Shown here: positions 24,752-30,864 of the stretch, piece after piece
Layout: each line of letters begins with the position of its first letter
How positions within the stretch are numbered: position 1 is the first letter of the stretch
DNA from: a bacterium
GTDB taxonomy: Bacteria; Chloroflexota; Dormibacteria; Aeolococcales; Bog-877
Length of the DNA: 35,821 nucleotides
Direction: 5' to 3'
Assembly: GCA_021827985.1 (NCBI GenBank)
Contig: JAKATL010000027.1
Span: 1 to 35,821, forward strand
The notes under the pieces: generated by a model
What the model was told of the DNA's origin: nothing
Database searches by the model: none
What the model saw: only the letters and a program-made list of their open reading frames with translations
Translations under genes and position numbers: made by a program

Positions 24752-25128
24752 CCGAACCAGAGCTGCACCCGCCCCACCGCTGCCCGGTGTGTGGCGAGGA
24801 GCTGCGGCTGACCCGGCTCAGCTGCCGCGCCTGCGGGACCGAGCTCAGCGGCGACTTCCCCAGCTGCGAGTTCTGCTCCCTGAGAGGCGAGGAGCGAGAG
24901 CTCCTCAAGCTCTTCCTCGCCTCCCGGGGCAACATGAAGGCCTTGGAGCGGGGTCTCGGGGTCAGCTATCCAGCGGCTCGCTCCCGGCTGGACGCCGTCC
25001 TGGTCAAGCTGGGGCTGGAACCGGGGGCGCCGAACCCACCCGAGGGTCCCCTGGAGCTGCTGCGTGCCCTGGCCCGGGGAGAGGTCTCGGTAGAGGAAGC
25101 GCGGTCAGGCTTGGATCCCCGGGCCTGA
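24748..25128 (+). CDS. DUF2089 family zinc-ribbon / helix-turn-helix protein
   Basis: The 126-aa protein has a zinc ribbon with two Cys pairs (CPVC and CRAC, residues 13-31), a third pair (CEFC), then a helical domain GEERELLKLFLASRGNMKALERGLGVSYPAARSRLDAVL that looks like a DNA-binding helix-turn-helix. This is the DUF2089 layout. The last part (LLRALARGEVSVEEA) repeats the helix type seen at the N-terminus of its neighbour. TTG at 24748 overlaps the upstream stop, so it depends on that gene for translation. A role as regulator of the operon is plausible. Confidence 0.75.
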   Translation: MTEPELHPPHRCPVCGEELRLTRLSCRACGTELSGDFPSCEFCSLRGEERELLKLFLASRGNMKALERGLGVSYPAARSRLDAVLVKLGLEPGAPNPPEGPLELLRALARGEVSVEEARSGLDPRA

Positions 25129-25144
25129 CCCGGAGCTGAAGCGC

Positions 25145-25846
25145 TCAGCGGAATCCGTAGAGCCCCTCATGGAAGTCGCCGGTCTCGGACCAGCGGCGGA
25201 TGACCCGATCGACGACCTCGTCGTCCACCTGGGACGCCCCCAACTGGCGGGCGTTGCCCTCGACCGCCTCCAGCACCTGGCCCTTCACGAAATCCGGGAC
25301 CCGCGCGAAGCGGGCCAGGGCGGACTCGGTCCAAGGGAACTCCTGCGGGCGCCGCTCCTGAATTCGGTGGGATACCTCACCCCACATCTGGTACTTGATC
25401 TCCATGATCTCCGGGGTGATGGTGGTCCCCAGCCCCTTCTTGAGCGCGGTCCACTCCACCCGCCAGCGGGTCAGCTCTCGGCAGAAGTCGGGGACCTCCT
25501 CGAGCCGCCGCTCGGCCTCCTCGGTCCAGGTGAACTGGGGGAGTCCCGTGCGGTCACTGAGCGGATGTCCATAACCCAGCTTCTTCCCCAGGCTCTCCAC
25601 GAACTTGGAGCCGATCTCGTCCACACCGCGCTGGCGGGCCCGCTGCTCGGCGGCCCCGATGGCCATCTGCTCGGCTCGCTCCGGGGCCATGTGGCTGGCG
25701 GGGGCGGCCTGCCGGGCTCGCCGAACCGCCTCCAGATGGGCGTCCAGGTCCCATCCGGGCGCCCCCTCCGCGTGCGGCACGGGGCACCCCTCGGCAGCCG
25801 ATCCGGCTCCTGGATACGGGCAGCGCTCCGCTTCCGGCTCCGGCAT
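25145..25846 (-). CDS. Protein with two PCP-reductase-like domains
   Basis: The 233-aa protein contains two copies of the small PCP_red helical domain found at the C-terminus of light-independent protochlorophyllide reductase subunit B. One begins FTWTEEAERRLEEVPDF (about residues 105-165), the other FPWTESALARFARVPDF (about 170-225). The N-terminus has two Cys-Pro motifs (CPYPG, CPVPH) that resemble heme-regulatory motifs. There are no chlorophyll genes near, so the domain may handle another tetrapyrrole or a redox partner. ATG at 25846 has AGGAGG 7 nt upstream and lies two bases after the marR stop. It ends 16 nt from the DUF2089 gene. Confidence 0.75.
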   Translation of the reverse strand: MPEPEAERCPYPGAGSAAEGCPVPHAEGAPGWDLDAHLEAVRRARQAAPASHMAPERAEQMAIGAAEQRARQRGVDEIGSKFVESLGKKLGYGHPLSDRTGLPQFTWTEEAERRLEEVPDFCRELTRWRVEWTALKKGLGTTITPEIMEIKYQMWGEVSHRIQERRPQEFPWTESALARFARVPDFVKGQVLEAVEGNARQLGASQVDDEVVDRVIRRWSETGDFHEGLYGFR

Positions 25847-25848
25847 GC

Positions 25849-26358
25849 TCACACCTCCTCGGCGACTGGCTGATCGGACGACGGGCAGCGGGCCGGCTCC
25901 TCCGGGCTCCCCTCCAGGAGCCGGTCACAGACCTGGCGGAGCTGGCCCATCTGGCTCGAGTCTAGCGGGCCGGTGAAGTGATCTCGCAGCGAGCGCAGGT
26001 GGATCTCCTCACTGCTGACCAGCCGCCTCCGGCCCTCCTCGGTGATGGTGGCGAAGAAACCCCGGGCGTCGCTGGGGCAGACCTCACGGCGGACTAGCCC
26101 CGAGGCCTCCATCCGCTCCACCAGGCGGGTCAGGCCACTTCGGCTCAGCAGTACCCGGTCGGCAAGCTGAGCCATTCTCAGCCGGCCCTCGGGCACCTGG
26201 TCCAGCTGCACCAGGACGTCGTACTCGGCCAGGGGCAGGCCCCGGGCGGCGAGGAGCTCCCGCTCCAGCGCCCTGATCAGGACCGCGTGGGCGCGCAGAA
26301 AGGAATTCCAAGCGGCCCGGGCCGCCGGATCGATCGCCAGGTCCGTGGTTGCTTGCAC
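25849..26358 (-). CDS. MarR family transcriptional regulator
   Basis: The 169-aa protein has the MarR winged helix: YDVLVQLDQVPEGRLRMAQLADRVLLSRSGLTRLVERMEASGLV, followed by the wing RREVCPSDARGFFATIT and the dimer helices. GTG at 26358 is preferred because AGAGG lies 9 nt upstream; TTG at 26364 is also possible. A TACAAT -10 box is about 22 nt upstream of that GTG. It leads an operon with the PCP-reductase-domain gene and faces yceI across a palindrome, so it probably controls both directions. MarR ligands are often phenolics, oxidants or antibiotics. Confidence 0.88.
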   Translation of the reverse strand: MQATTDLAIDPAARAAWNSFLRAHAVLIRALERELLAARGLPLAEYDVLVQLDQVPEGRLRMAQLADRVLLSRSGLTRLVERMEASGLVRREVCPSDARGFFATITEEGRRRLVSSEEIHLRSLRDHFTGPLDSSQMGQLRQVCDRLLEGSPEEPARCPSSDQPVAEEV

Positions 26359-26373
26359 AGACAACTACCTCTG

Positions 26374-26401
26374 GGTTATGATTGTACCTGCAATTATGAC
26401 C
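26374..26401. promoter_or_regulatory. Palindromic MarR-type operator between marR and yceI
   Basis: GGTTATGATTG (26374-26384) and CAATTATGACC (26391-26401) form an inverted repeat with 11-bp arms (two mismatches) around TACCTG. It overlaps the TACAAT -10 box of the marR side. Size and position fit a MarR dimer site that governs both divergent units. Confidence 0.6.
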
Positions 26402-26430
26402 GCGGCGGTCGCGACATTGGAGGATTGTGC

Positions 26431-26970
26431 ATGACTTGGAAGTTGGACATGGCCCATTCGGCGATCGAGTTCTCGGTTCGCCACATGATGGTGAGCACGG
26501 TGAAGGGAAACTTTAGGGAGTTCAGCGCCGATCTGGAGCTCGATCCTGAGGACCTGACCAAGAGCTCGGTGCGGGCGGTGGTCAAGACGGCGAGCATCGA
26601 CACCCGCGAGCCCCAGCGCAACGCCCACCTCACCTCCGCGGACTTCTTCGAGGCGGACAAGTTCCCGGAGATGGTCTTCCAGAGCACCCAGGTGGAGCAC
26701 CTGGGCGGGGACCGCTACCGGGTCACCGGCGACCTGACGATCAAGGACGTGACCCGGCCGATCGCGCTGGACGTCACCCACCTCGGGACCCAGGTCAGCC
26801 CCTACGGCGTCAAGGCGGTCGGCTTCGAGGCCACCGCCACCCTCAGCCGCAAGGACTTCGGGCTCACCTGGAACGTCGCCCTGGAGACCGGCGGGATGCT
26901 GGTCGGCGACGAGGTGAAGATCTCGGTGGACGCCGAGGCCAACCTGGTCGAGGAAGCCGCCGCCGCCTGA
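26431..26970 (+). CDS. YceI family lipocalin-like protein
   Basis: The 179-aa protein matches the YceI family: WKLDMAHSAIEFSVRHMMVSTVKGNF at the start, the VVKTASIDTREPQRNAHLTSADFFEADKFPEM block, then the DLTIKDVTRPIALDV and LSRKDFGLTWN strands. The fold is a beta barrel that binds isoprenoid or amphiphilic molecules; in E. coli it is periplasmic and stress- or pH-induced, but here there is no signal peptide. GGAGG (26419-26423) lies 7 nt before the ATG. It is transcribed away from the marR operon across the palindromic operator, so MarR control is likely. Confidence 0.9.
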   Translation: MTWKLDMAHSAIEFSVRHMMVSTVKGNFREFSADLELDPEDLTKSSVRAVVKTASIDTREPQRNAHLTSADFFEADKFPEMVFQSTQVEHLGGDRYRVTGDLTIKDVTRPIALDVTHLGTQVSPYGVKAVGFEATATLSRKDFGLTWNVALETGGMLVGDEVKISVDAEANLVEEAAAA

Positions 26971-26981
26971 GTGGCGGTGCT

Positions 26982-27012
26982 GGCCGGCGGCCCCCTGGTC
27001 GGGCCGCCGGCC
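26982..27012. terminator. Strong hairpin between convergent yceI and def
   Basis: A perfect 12-bp stem, GGCCGGCGGCCC (26982-26993) / GGGCCGCCGGCC (27001-27012), has a 7-nt loop. It starts 11 nt after the yceI stop and ends just before the def stop. No T-tract follows, yet the stability and position suggest a two-way terminator. Confidence 0.6.
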
Positions 27013-27023
27013 CATCCGGGGCG

Positions 27024-27521
27024 TCAGCCCTCCAGCTCCTCCTCGTCCTCGTCGACCTTGTGGAACAGCTCGCCCGGCGCCAGTCGCTCGGGGCAGAGCA
27101 CTCCCACCAGGTGGTCGGACTCATGCTGGACGATGCGGGCCAGCCAGCCTTCGAAGCTGCGCACCACTCCCCGGCCCTGCGGGTTGCGGTAGCGGACCGT
27201 GGTGGACTCGAACCGGCGCACCACCCCGACTCGCCCGGGGAGGGATAGGCAGCCCTCGCGGGCGTCCACCTCCCCCTGGGCGGAGATTCGCTCCGGGTTG
27301 CAGATGGCAAACCGCCGGCCCTCGTAGACGATCACCGCCAGCTGCAGGCTGAGGCCCACCTGCGGCGCGGCCAGCCCCACCCCGTTCCACTCCACGCAGC
27401 GCACGTACATCTCGGCCACCAGCTCCTTCAGCTCGTGGTCGAAGTTGCGGACCCGCTCGGCTCGGTGGTGGAGCACTGCAGCGGGATCGGTGACCAGCTG
27501 CAGGGGGGATGGGAACCTCAC
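27024..27521 (-). CDS. def: Peptide deformylase
   Basis: The 165-aa enzyme removes the formyl group from nascent proteins. All three motifs are present: GVGLAAPQ (residues 47-54), EGCLS (89-93, metal-binding C91) and QHESDH (H133, E134, H137). The C-terminus is acidic (VDEDEEELEG). The GTG start overlaps the stop of the lipoate-ligase-like gene (GTGA), so it is translated as part of that operon. A single def is essential in most bacteria; whether another copy exists is not known from this window. Confidence 0.93.
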   Translation of the reverse strand: MRFPSPLQLVTDPAAVLHHRAERVRNFDHELKELVAEMYVRCVEWNGVGLAAPQVGLSLQLAVIVYEGRRFAICNPERISAQGEVDAREGCLSLPGRVGVVRRFESTTVRYRNPQGRGVVRSFEGWLARIVQHESDHLVGVLCPERLAPGELFHKVDEDEEELEG

Positions 27522-28207
27522 CCCAAGATCATCCCAGCCGGGGGCGCCGGGATGCCGAGTAGCTGCATAGACACCTCTCTGGTCAATCCCGGGCGCCGCA
27601 GAGCCTCGGCCAGTGAGGTGAGGCTGGAGGCGGTCACCCCCTCCCCGAAGGTGAGGTGGCAGCTGTTGAGCACCGCCAGCTCCTCCGCGGTCGGGGCCCG
27701 AACGCAGATGACCGCCCGGGCCAGGGCCTCCTCACGGCGGAGCTTGAACCCCACGCCCACCAGCTTGCGCCCAGCCAGGGCGAGGTCGCTGAAACCTGGG
27801 CACCAGGCGCCCGGGACCCGCCCCCGCTGGAGGTCAATCCCGTCCAGCCGATCCCTAAGCCAGGAGCTGACCAGGTCGAGGACGTGATCCAGGGGACGGG
27901 GCAGCCCCGGAGGCAGGTGCACGGCGAACAGGATGGAGAGCCATCCCGGCCCACCCGGCCCGACCGTGCCGCCGATGGGGCTGAGCCGGACCTCTCCGAC
28001 ACCCGGCACCGCTGAGATCGCCGCCGCCACCTCCGGCCGGCGGGCCAGCGAGGGGCCCAGGGTGACACCGGGACGGCTCAGCAGAGCGAGTACCAGCGCC
28101 CGGCCGGGTTGGGCGGGGACGAGGTCGAAGATCCGCTCGGGGCTGAGGAGTGGGTCGTCCTCGGCCCTCGTTCCGCCCTCCTCGACCGCCCAGCCCGGAA
28201 TGCTGAT
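27518..28207 (-). CDS. Lipoate-protein ligase A-like protein with no canonical start codon
   Basis: The frame encodes about 229 residues with the BPL/LplA fold: RPGVTLG, then VRLSPIGGTVGPGGPGWLSILF, and GFSDLALAGRKLVGVGFKLRREEA with the active lysine in GRKLVG. The family attaches lipoate, biotin or octanoyl groups to lysine. The conserved N-terminal part has no ATG, GTG or TTG: the first is GTG at 28030, which would remove about 60 residues. Candidates are ATC at 28207, five bases after an AGGGGG sequence, or ATT at 28201. The SRPBCC gene's TAG lies immediately upstream in the same frame. The downstream def start overlaps its stop. The start assigned is a guess. Confidence 0.6.
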   Translation of the reverse strand: MSIPGWAVEEGGTRAEDDPLLSPERIFDLVPAQPGRALVLALLSRPGVTLGPSLARRPEVAAAISAVPGVGEVRLSPIGGTVGPGGPGWLSILFAVHLPPGLPRPLDHVLDLVSSWLRDRLDGIDLQRGRVPGAWCPGFSDLALAGRKLVGVGFKLRREEALARAVICVRAPTAEELAVLNSCHLTFGEGVTASSLTSLAEALRRPGLTREVSMQLLGIPAPPAGMILG

Positions 28208-28216
28208 CCCGTCCCC

Positions 28217-28702
28217 CTAGATCGCCGCGTCGCCGACCGGTCGCCCGGACCCCGAGGTCCCTTTCTCCAAGATCCCCGCCAGAGCCTGCAGTGACCGCTG
28301 CGCCTGGAGCTCGAGGATGCTGCTCACCCCGAACCGGGCGGCAAGCAGTCCCAGCGGGCCGCCGGGCAGCTGGTAGACCAGCCGTTGGGTGACCTCGGTG
28401 AGCTGAGGGCCCTGGGCCACGCAGGTCACCTCCAGCCGGCCGGTCGCCCCCAGCGCCTGGCCCGAGCTGGTGAGGAGCCGGGGTGGGACACATCGCCCTA
28501 TGACCCATTCGCTGTCCGCCAGCCTGCCCCCGGCAACCAGACGGATGTGCAGGCGGTCGCCCTCGAGGACCGGGCGGTGGATGGTGCCGCGGACCTCTCG
28601 GACCCCGAACATCCAGCGCGGCGCGTTGTCGATGTCCGAGATGAAGTCGAAGACCAGCGCCGGGGCCACCCGGACGAGGCGGCGGGCGCGGGCCTCAGGC
28701 AT
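28217..28702 (-). CDS. SRPBCC (START/Bet v1-like) family protein
   Basis: The 161-aa protein has the SRPBCC pattern: RLVRVAPALVFDFISDIDNAPRW at the start, a middle with repeated strands (DRLHIRLV, GRLEVTCVAQG, QRLVYQLPGGPLG), and a long C-terminal helix (ELQAQRSLQALAGILE). The pocket holds hydrophobic ligands; relatives include CoxG-like and polyketide cyclase-like proteins. It is first in the operon with the lipoate-ligase-like gene and def. Its TAG stop (28219-28217) is in the same frame as the next gene, so a one-base error or readthrough would fuse the two. The start lies 57 bp from the divergent PNPOx-like gene. Confidence 0.75.
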   Translation of the reverse strand: MPEARARRLVRVAPALVFDFISDIDNAPRWMFGVREVRGTIHRPVLEGDRLHIRLVAGGRLADSEWVIGRCVPPRLLTSSGQALGATGRLEVTCVAQGPQLTEVTQRLVYQLPGGPLGLLAARFGVSSILELQAQRSLQALAGILEKGTSGSGRPVGDAAI

Positions 28703-28746
28703 CGGCGGGCGGCAGCGGCGACATGTGCGGTCCTGAGGATATCCCG

Positions 28747-28752
28747 TACCGT
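28747..28752 (+). promoter_or_regulatory. -10 box of a leaderless promoter
   Basis: TACCGT is 7 nt before the ATG at 28760. A run of six G just before the ATG could instead act as a ribosome site, but its spacing is too short for that. Confidence 0.45.
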
Positions 28753-28759
28753 TGGGGGG

Positions 28760-30202
28760 ATGTTGCTAAGTCAGCTGGAGGGGCTGGACCGCTTCCTGCA
28801 GTGGGACCTGGTCACCCTCAACCCCTGGGGGACCCCGGTGTGGGCCGCGGTGGGCGCCCGGCTCCTCCCCGATCAGGGTGAGATCTGGACCTCGACCACC
28901 GTGGGCTTCACCTCCAAGGTGCGCAACCTCACCGTCCACCCCCGGGTGGCGATGGTGCGATGGTCCGCGGCGGGCGACCCCGTGGTGATCCGGGGAGAGG
29001 CCACGGTGCACTCCGGTGACGGCACCGAGAACCTGGCCCGGCTTTTCCGCCTCATGGGAGGCCCCGGGGCCCAGCGGGAGTTCTTCGGAATCAGCTCGGA
29101 GCACCCCTTCTGGCGCCGGCTGTACGGGGAGTACTGGCGGCGGGTCCTGATCCGCGTGCGCATTGTGGAGGCCTGGAGGTTGGTCCAGAGCCAGGGGTGG
29201 GAGAGGCACCGGGTCGGTCGCTTCACCCTGCCCAGGGAGCGCCGCCCTCCGTCGCCCATCGGGCCGCCCCGGCGCCGGAGCTACTCCGGGCGGTTGCAGC
29301 TCTCGGGGTTGCAGATGCTGGCGGACGGGATGCCAGCCGCGCTCGCGGTCCTGGACAGGACCAGCCGGGCGCCTCTGGCCCTGCCGGTGCAGGCCCGGTT
29401 GCGCCATGGCGGGGTGGAGTTGATGGTGCCGGAGGAGCTGGGCCGAGGTGCTGAGTCCCGCGCCTCCCTGGTCACCCGCGTGGTCGATGACTCGTATGAG
29501 ATGGCCCGCATGGTCGGCTGGATCGGCGCCGTGGACGGGGGAGAGGGCTGGCGGCGCTTCAACCCACGCTCCGTCTACGGATTCGTGAAGCCTCCCGGGG
29601 TGGTGCCCGATGTGGCCGCCGGCCTGGTGGCGGCGCTGGCTGCAGCGGGCGACCGATCGGAGGTGAGCCGGCCGCGGGTGCGGAGCTCGGCGCGACAGGC
29701 CGGAGGGGAGACTGTGCCAACCCTGCGGCTCCAGCCGTCCCTCTGGGCCTCCCTGGAGCGCCTCTTCACCGCCGCGGCCGCCGACGCCCCCTGGCTTAGT
29801 GCCGCCGCCGCCCTGGACCGGGTGGCGGACGAGCGGTTCCAGCTGGCGCTTCTGGCCCAGCGCGCCACCATGGAGAGGGACTTTGCCCACTCCCTCCTGG
29901 TGCGCGGGCACCGGCCGCTGGCCACCCGGGGGCTGGCGGGAGCGGCCCGCGCGGCCCGCCCCAGCGTGCGGCAACTGATGGTGGAGGCCCGCCGCCGGGA
30001 GCGCGTGCGGCAGCTCCTCACCGCTGAGCTCCTGCAGTCGCTCCCAGCCGAACTCACCTTTGGCCTTCCCCGTACTCCTGCGGGCGATGCGGGGATCGCC
30101 CCAGACCCCGGCTCCCTCGCCGGCGCCGCGGCCCTCAGCCTGGCTGAGTCCGCGGTGGCGGTGGTGGACCGGTTGCTACCCCGCCTGCCCTTCTGGCGAT
30201 GA
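28760..30202 (+). CDS. PNPOx-like FMN/F420-binding protein with long uncharacterised C-terminus
   Basis: The 480-aa protein starts with a split-barrel flavin domain of the pyridoxamine-phosphate oxidase type (about residues 1-140): TPVWAAVGARLL, IWTSTTVGFTSKVRNLTVHPRVAMVRW, PVVIRGEATVHSG. Residues 165-290 look like a second, weaker barrel (MPAALAVLDRTSRAPLALPVQARLR, VVDDSYEMARMVGWIGAV). Residues 310-480 are mostly helical and I do not recognise them. It ends in an amphipathic segment (ALSLAESAVAVVDRLLPRL) that could touch the membrane. The stop overlaps the ATG of a CPBP protease gene, implying a joint task. The single-domain family norm is about 130-200 residues, so this one is far longer. 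Confidence 0.65.
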   Translation: MLLSQLEGLDRFLQWDLVTLNPWGTPVWAAVGARLLPDQGEIWTSTTVGFTSKVRNLTVHPRVAMVRWSAAGDPVVIRGEATVHSGDGTENLARLFRLMGGPGAQREFFGISSEHPFWRRLYGEYWRRVLIRVRIVEAWRLVQSQGWERHRVGRFTLPRERRPPSPIGPPRRRSYSGRLQLSGLQMLADGMPAALAVLDRTSRAPLALPVQARLRHGGVELMVPEELGRGAESRASLVTRVVDDSYEMARMVGWIGAVDGGEGWRRFNPRSVYGFVKPPGVVPDVAAGLVAALAAAGDRSEVSRPRVRSSARQAGGETVPTLRLQPSLWASLERLFTAAAADAPWLSAAAALDRVADERFQLALLAQRATMERDFAHSLLVRGHRPLATRGLAGAARAARPSVRQLMVEARRRERVRQLLTAELLQSLPAELTFGLPRTPAGDAGIAPDPGSLAGAAALSLAESAVAVVDRLLPRLPFWR

Positions 30203-30819
30203 GATCCGGCCCCTCCGGGCGCGAGCTCTTCGGGCTGCTGGTGCTGGCCTCGGCGGAGCGCCTCTCCCGGCGGCGCCCGCAGCGATTCTGGCCGGTCATG
30301 ACCCTGGGGCTCACGGTGGCCGGGCTCAGCGCCGCCCCCAGGGCGCGCTCTGCCAGCTGGCACGGGGGCTTGCGCTGGCTGGCCGCGGCGCTGGGCCTGG
30401 GTGCGGGCCTCCACCTGGGAGTCCGGGCGGGAGCAGAGGTGGCCGGACGCATCTCGCCGTTGGCCGGCTCCCTGGAGTGGCTCCAGGGAGCGGTGGGATC
30501 CTCTCCCACCTCTACTCGGGTGGTGCTGAGCGTTCCCGCGGTGCTGGGCGAGGAGCTCTTCTGGAGATCTGGAGGCTGGATCGCGGAGGCGGGGACGGTG
30601 TGGGGCTCGGCTGTGAGGTACGCCGCCGCCCAGCTGCCGACCCAAAACCCCCTGCTGGTGATGGGCGCCCTGCCCCTGGGGCTGGCGACCACCTGGATCC
30701 GGCGCCGTTCAGGGTCGCTGCTGCCGGTGGTGATCTGCCATCTTGTCTTCTCGGAGATGACGCTGGCCTGGCCGGGGCTGCCGTTGCTCAGCGGTTCACC
30801 CAGGGCGACAGAGCCGTAA
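30199..30819 (+). CDS. CPBP family intramembrane metalloprotease
   Basis: The 206-aa membrane protein carries the CAAX-protease/bacteriocin-processing (CPBP, ABI) motifs: EELFWR in the first conserved helix and, near the C-terminus, VICHLVFSEM with the metal-binding His. Several hydrophobic segments surround them (WLAAALGLGAGLHLGV, VVLSVPAVLG, LLVMGALPLGLATTW). Such proteins cleave prenylated or hydrophobic peptides within the membrane, or act in self-immunity to bacteriocins. The ATG overlaps the PNPOx-like gene by four bases (ATGA), so the two are translationally coupled. The substrate is unknown. Confidence 0.78.
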   Translation: MRSGPSGRELFGLLVLASAERLSRRRPQRFWPVMTLGLTVAGLSAAPRARSASWHGGLRWLAAALGLGAGLHLGVRAGAEVAGRISPLAGSLEWLQGAVGSSPTSTRVVLSVPAVLGEELFWRSGGWIAEAGTVWGSAVRYAAAQLPTQNPLLVMGALPLGLATTWIRRRSGSLLPVVICHLVFSEMTLAWPGLPLLSGSPRATEP

Positions 30820-30852
30820 CCGGTACGTGAACTGGGTCGAAGCTGCGGCTGC

Positions 30853-30858
30853 CAAGAT
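30853..30858 (+). promoter_or_regulatory. -10 box candidate of a leaderless promoter
   Basis: CAAGAT is 6 nt before the GTG at 30865. The same hexamer at the same distance precedes rarA. Confidence 0.4.
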
Positions 30859-30864
30859 CAGACC

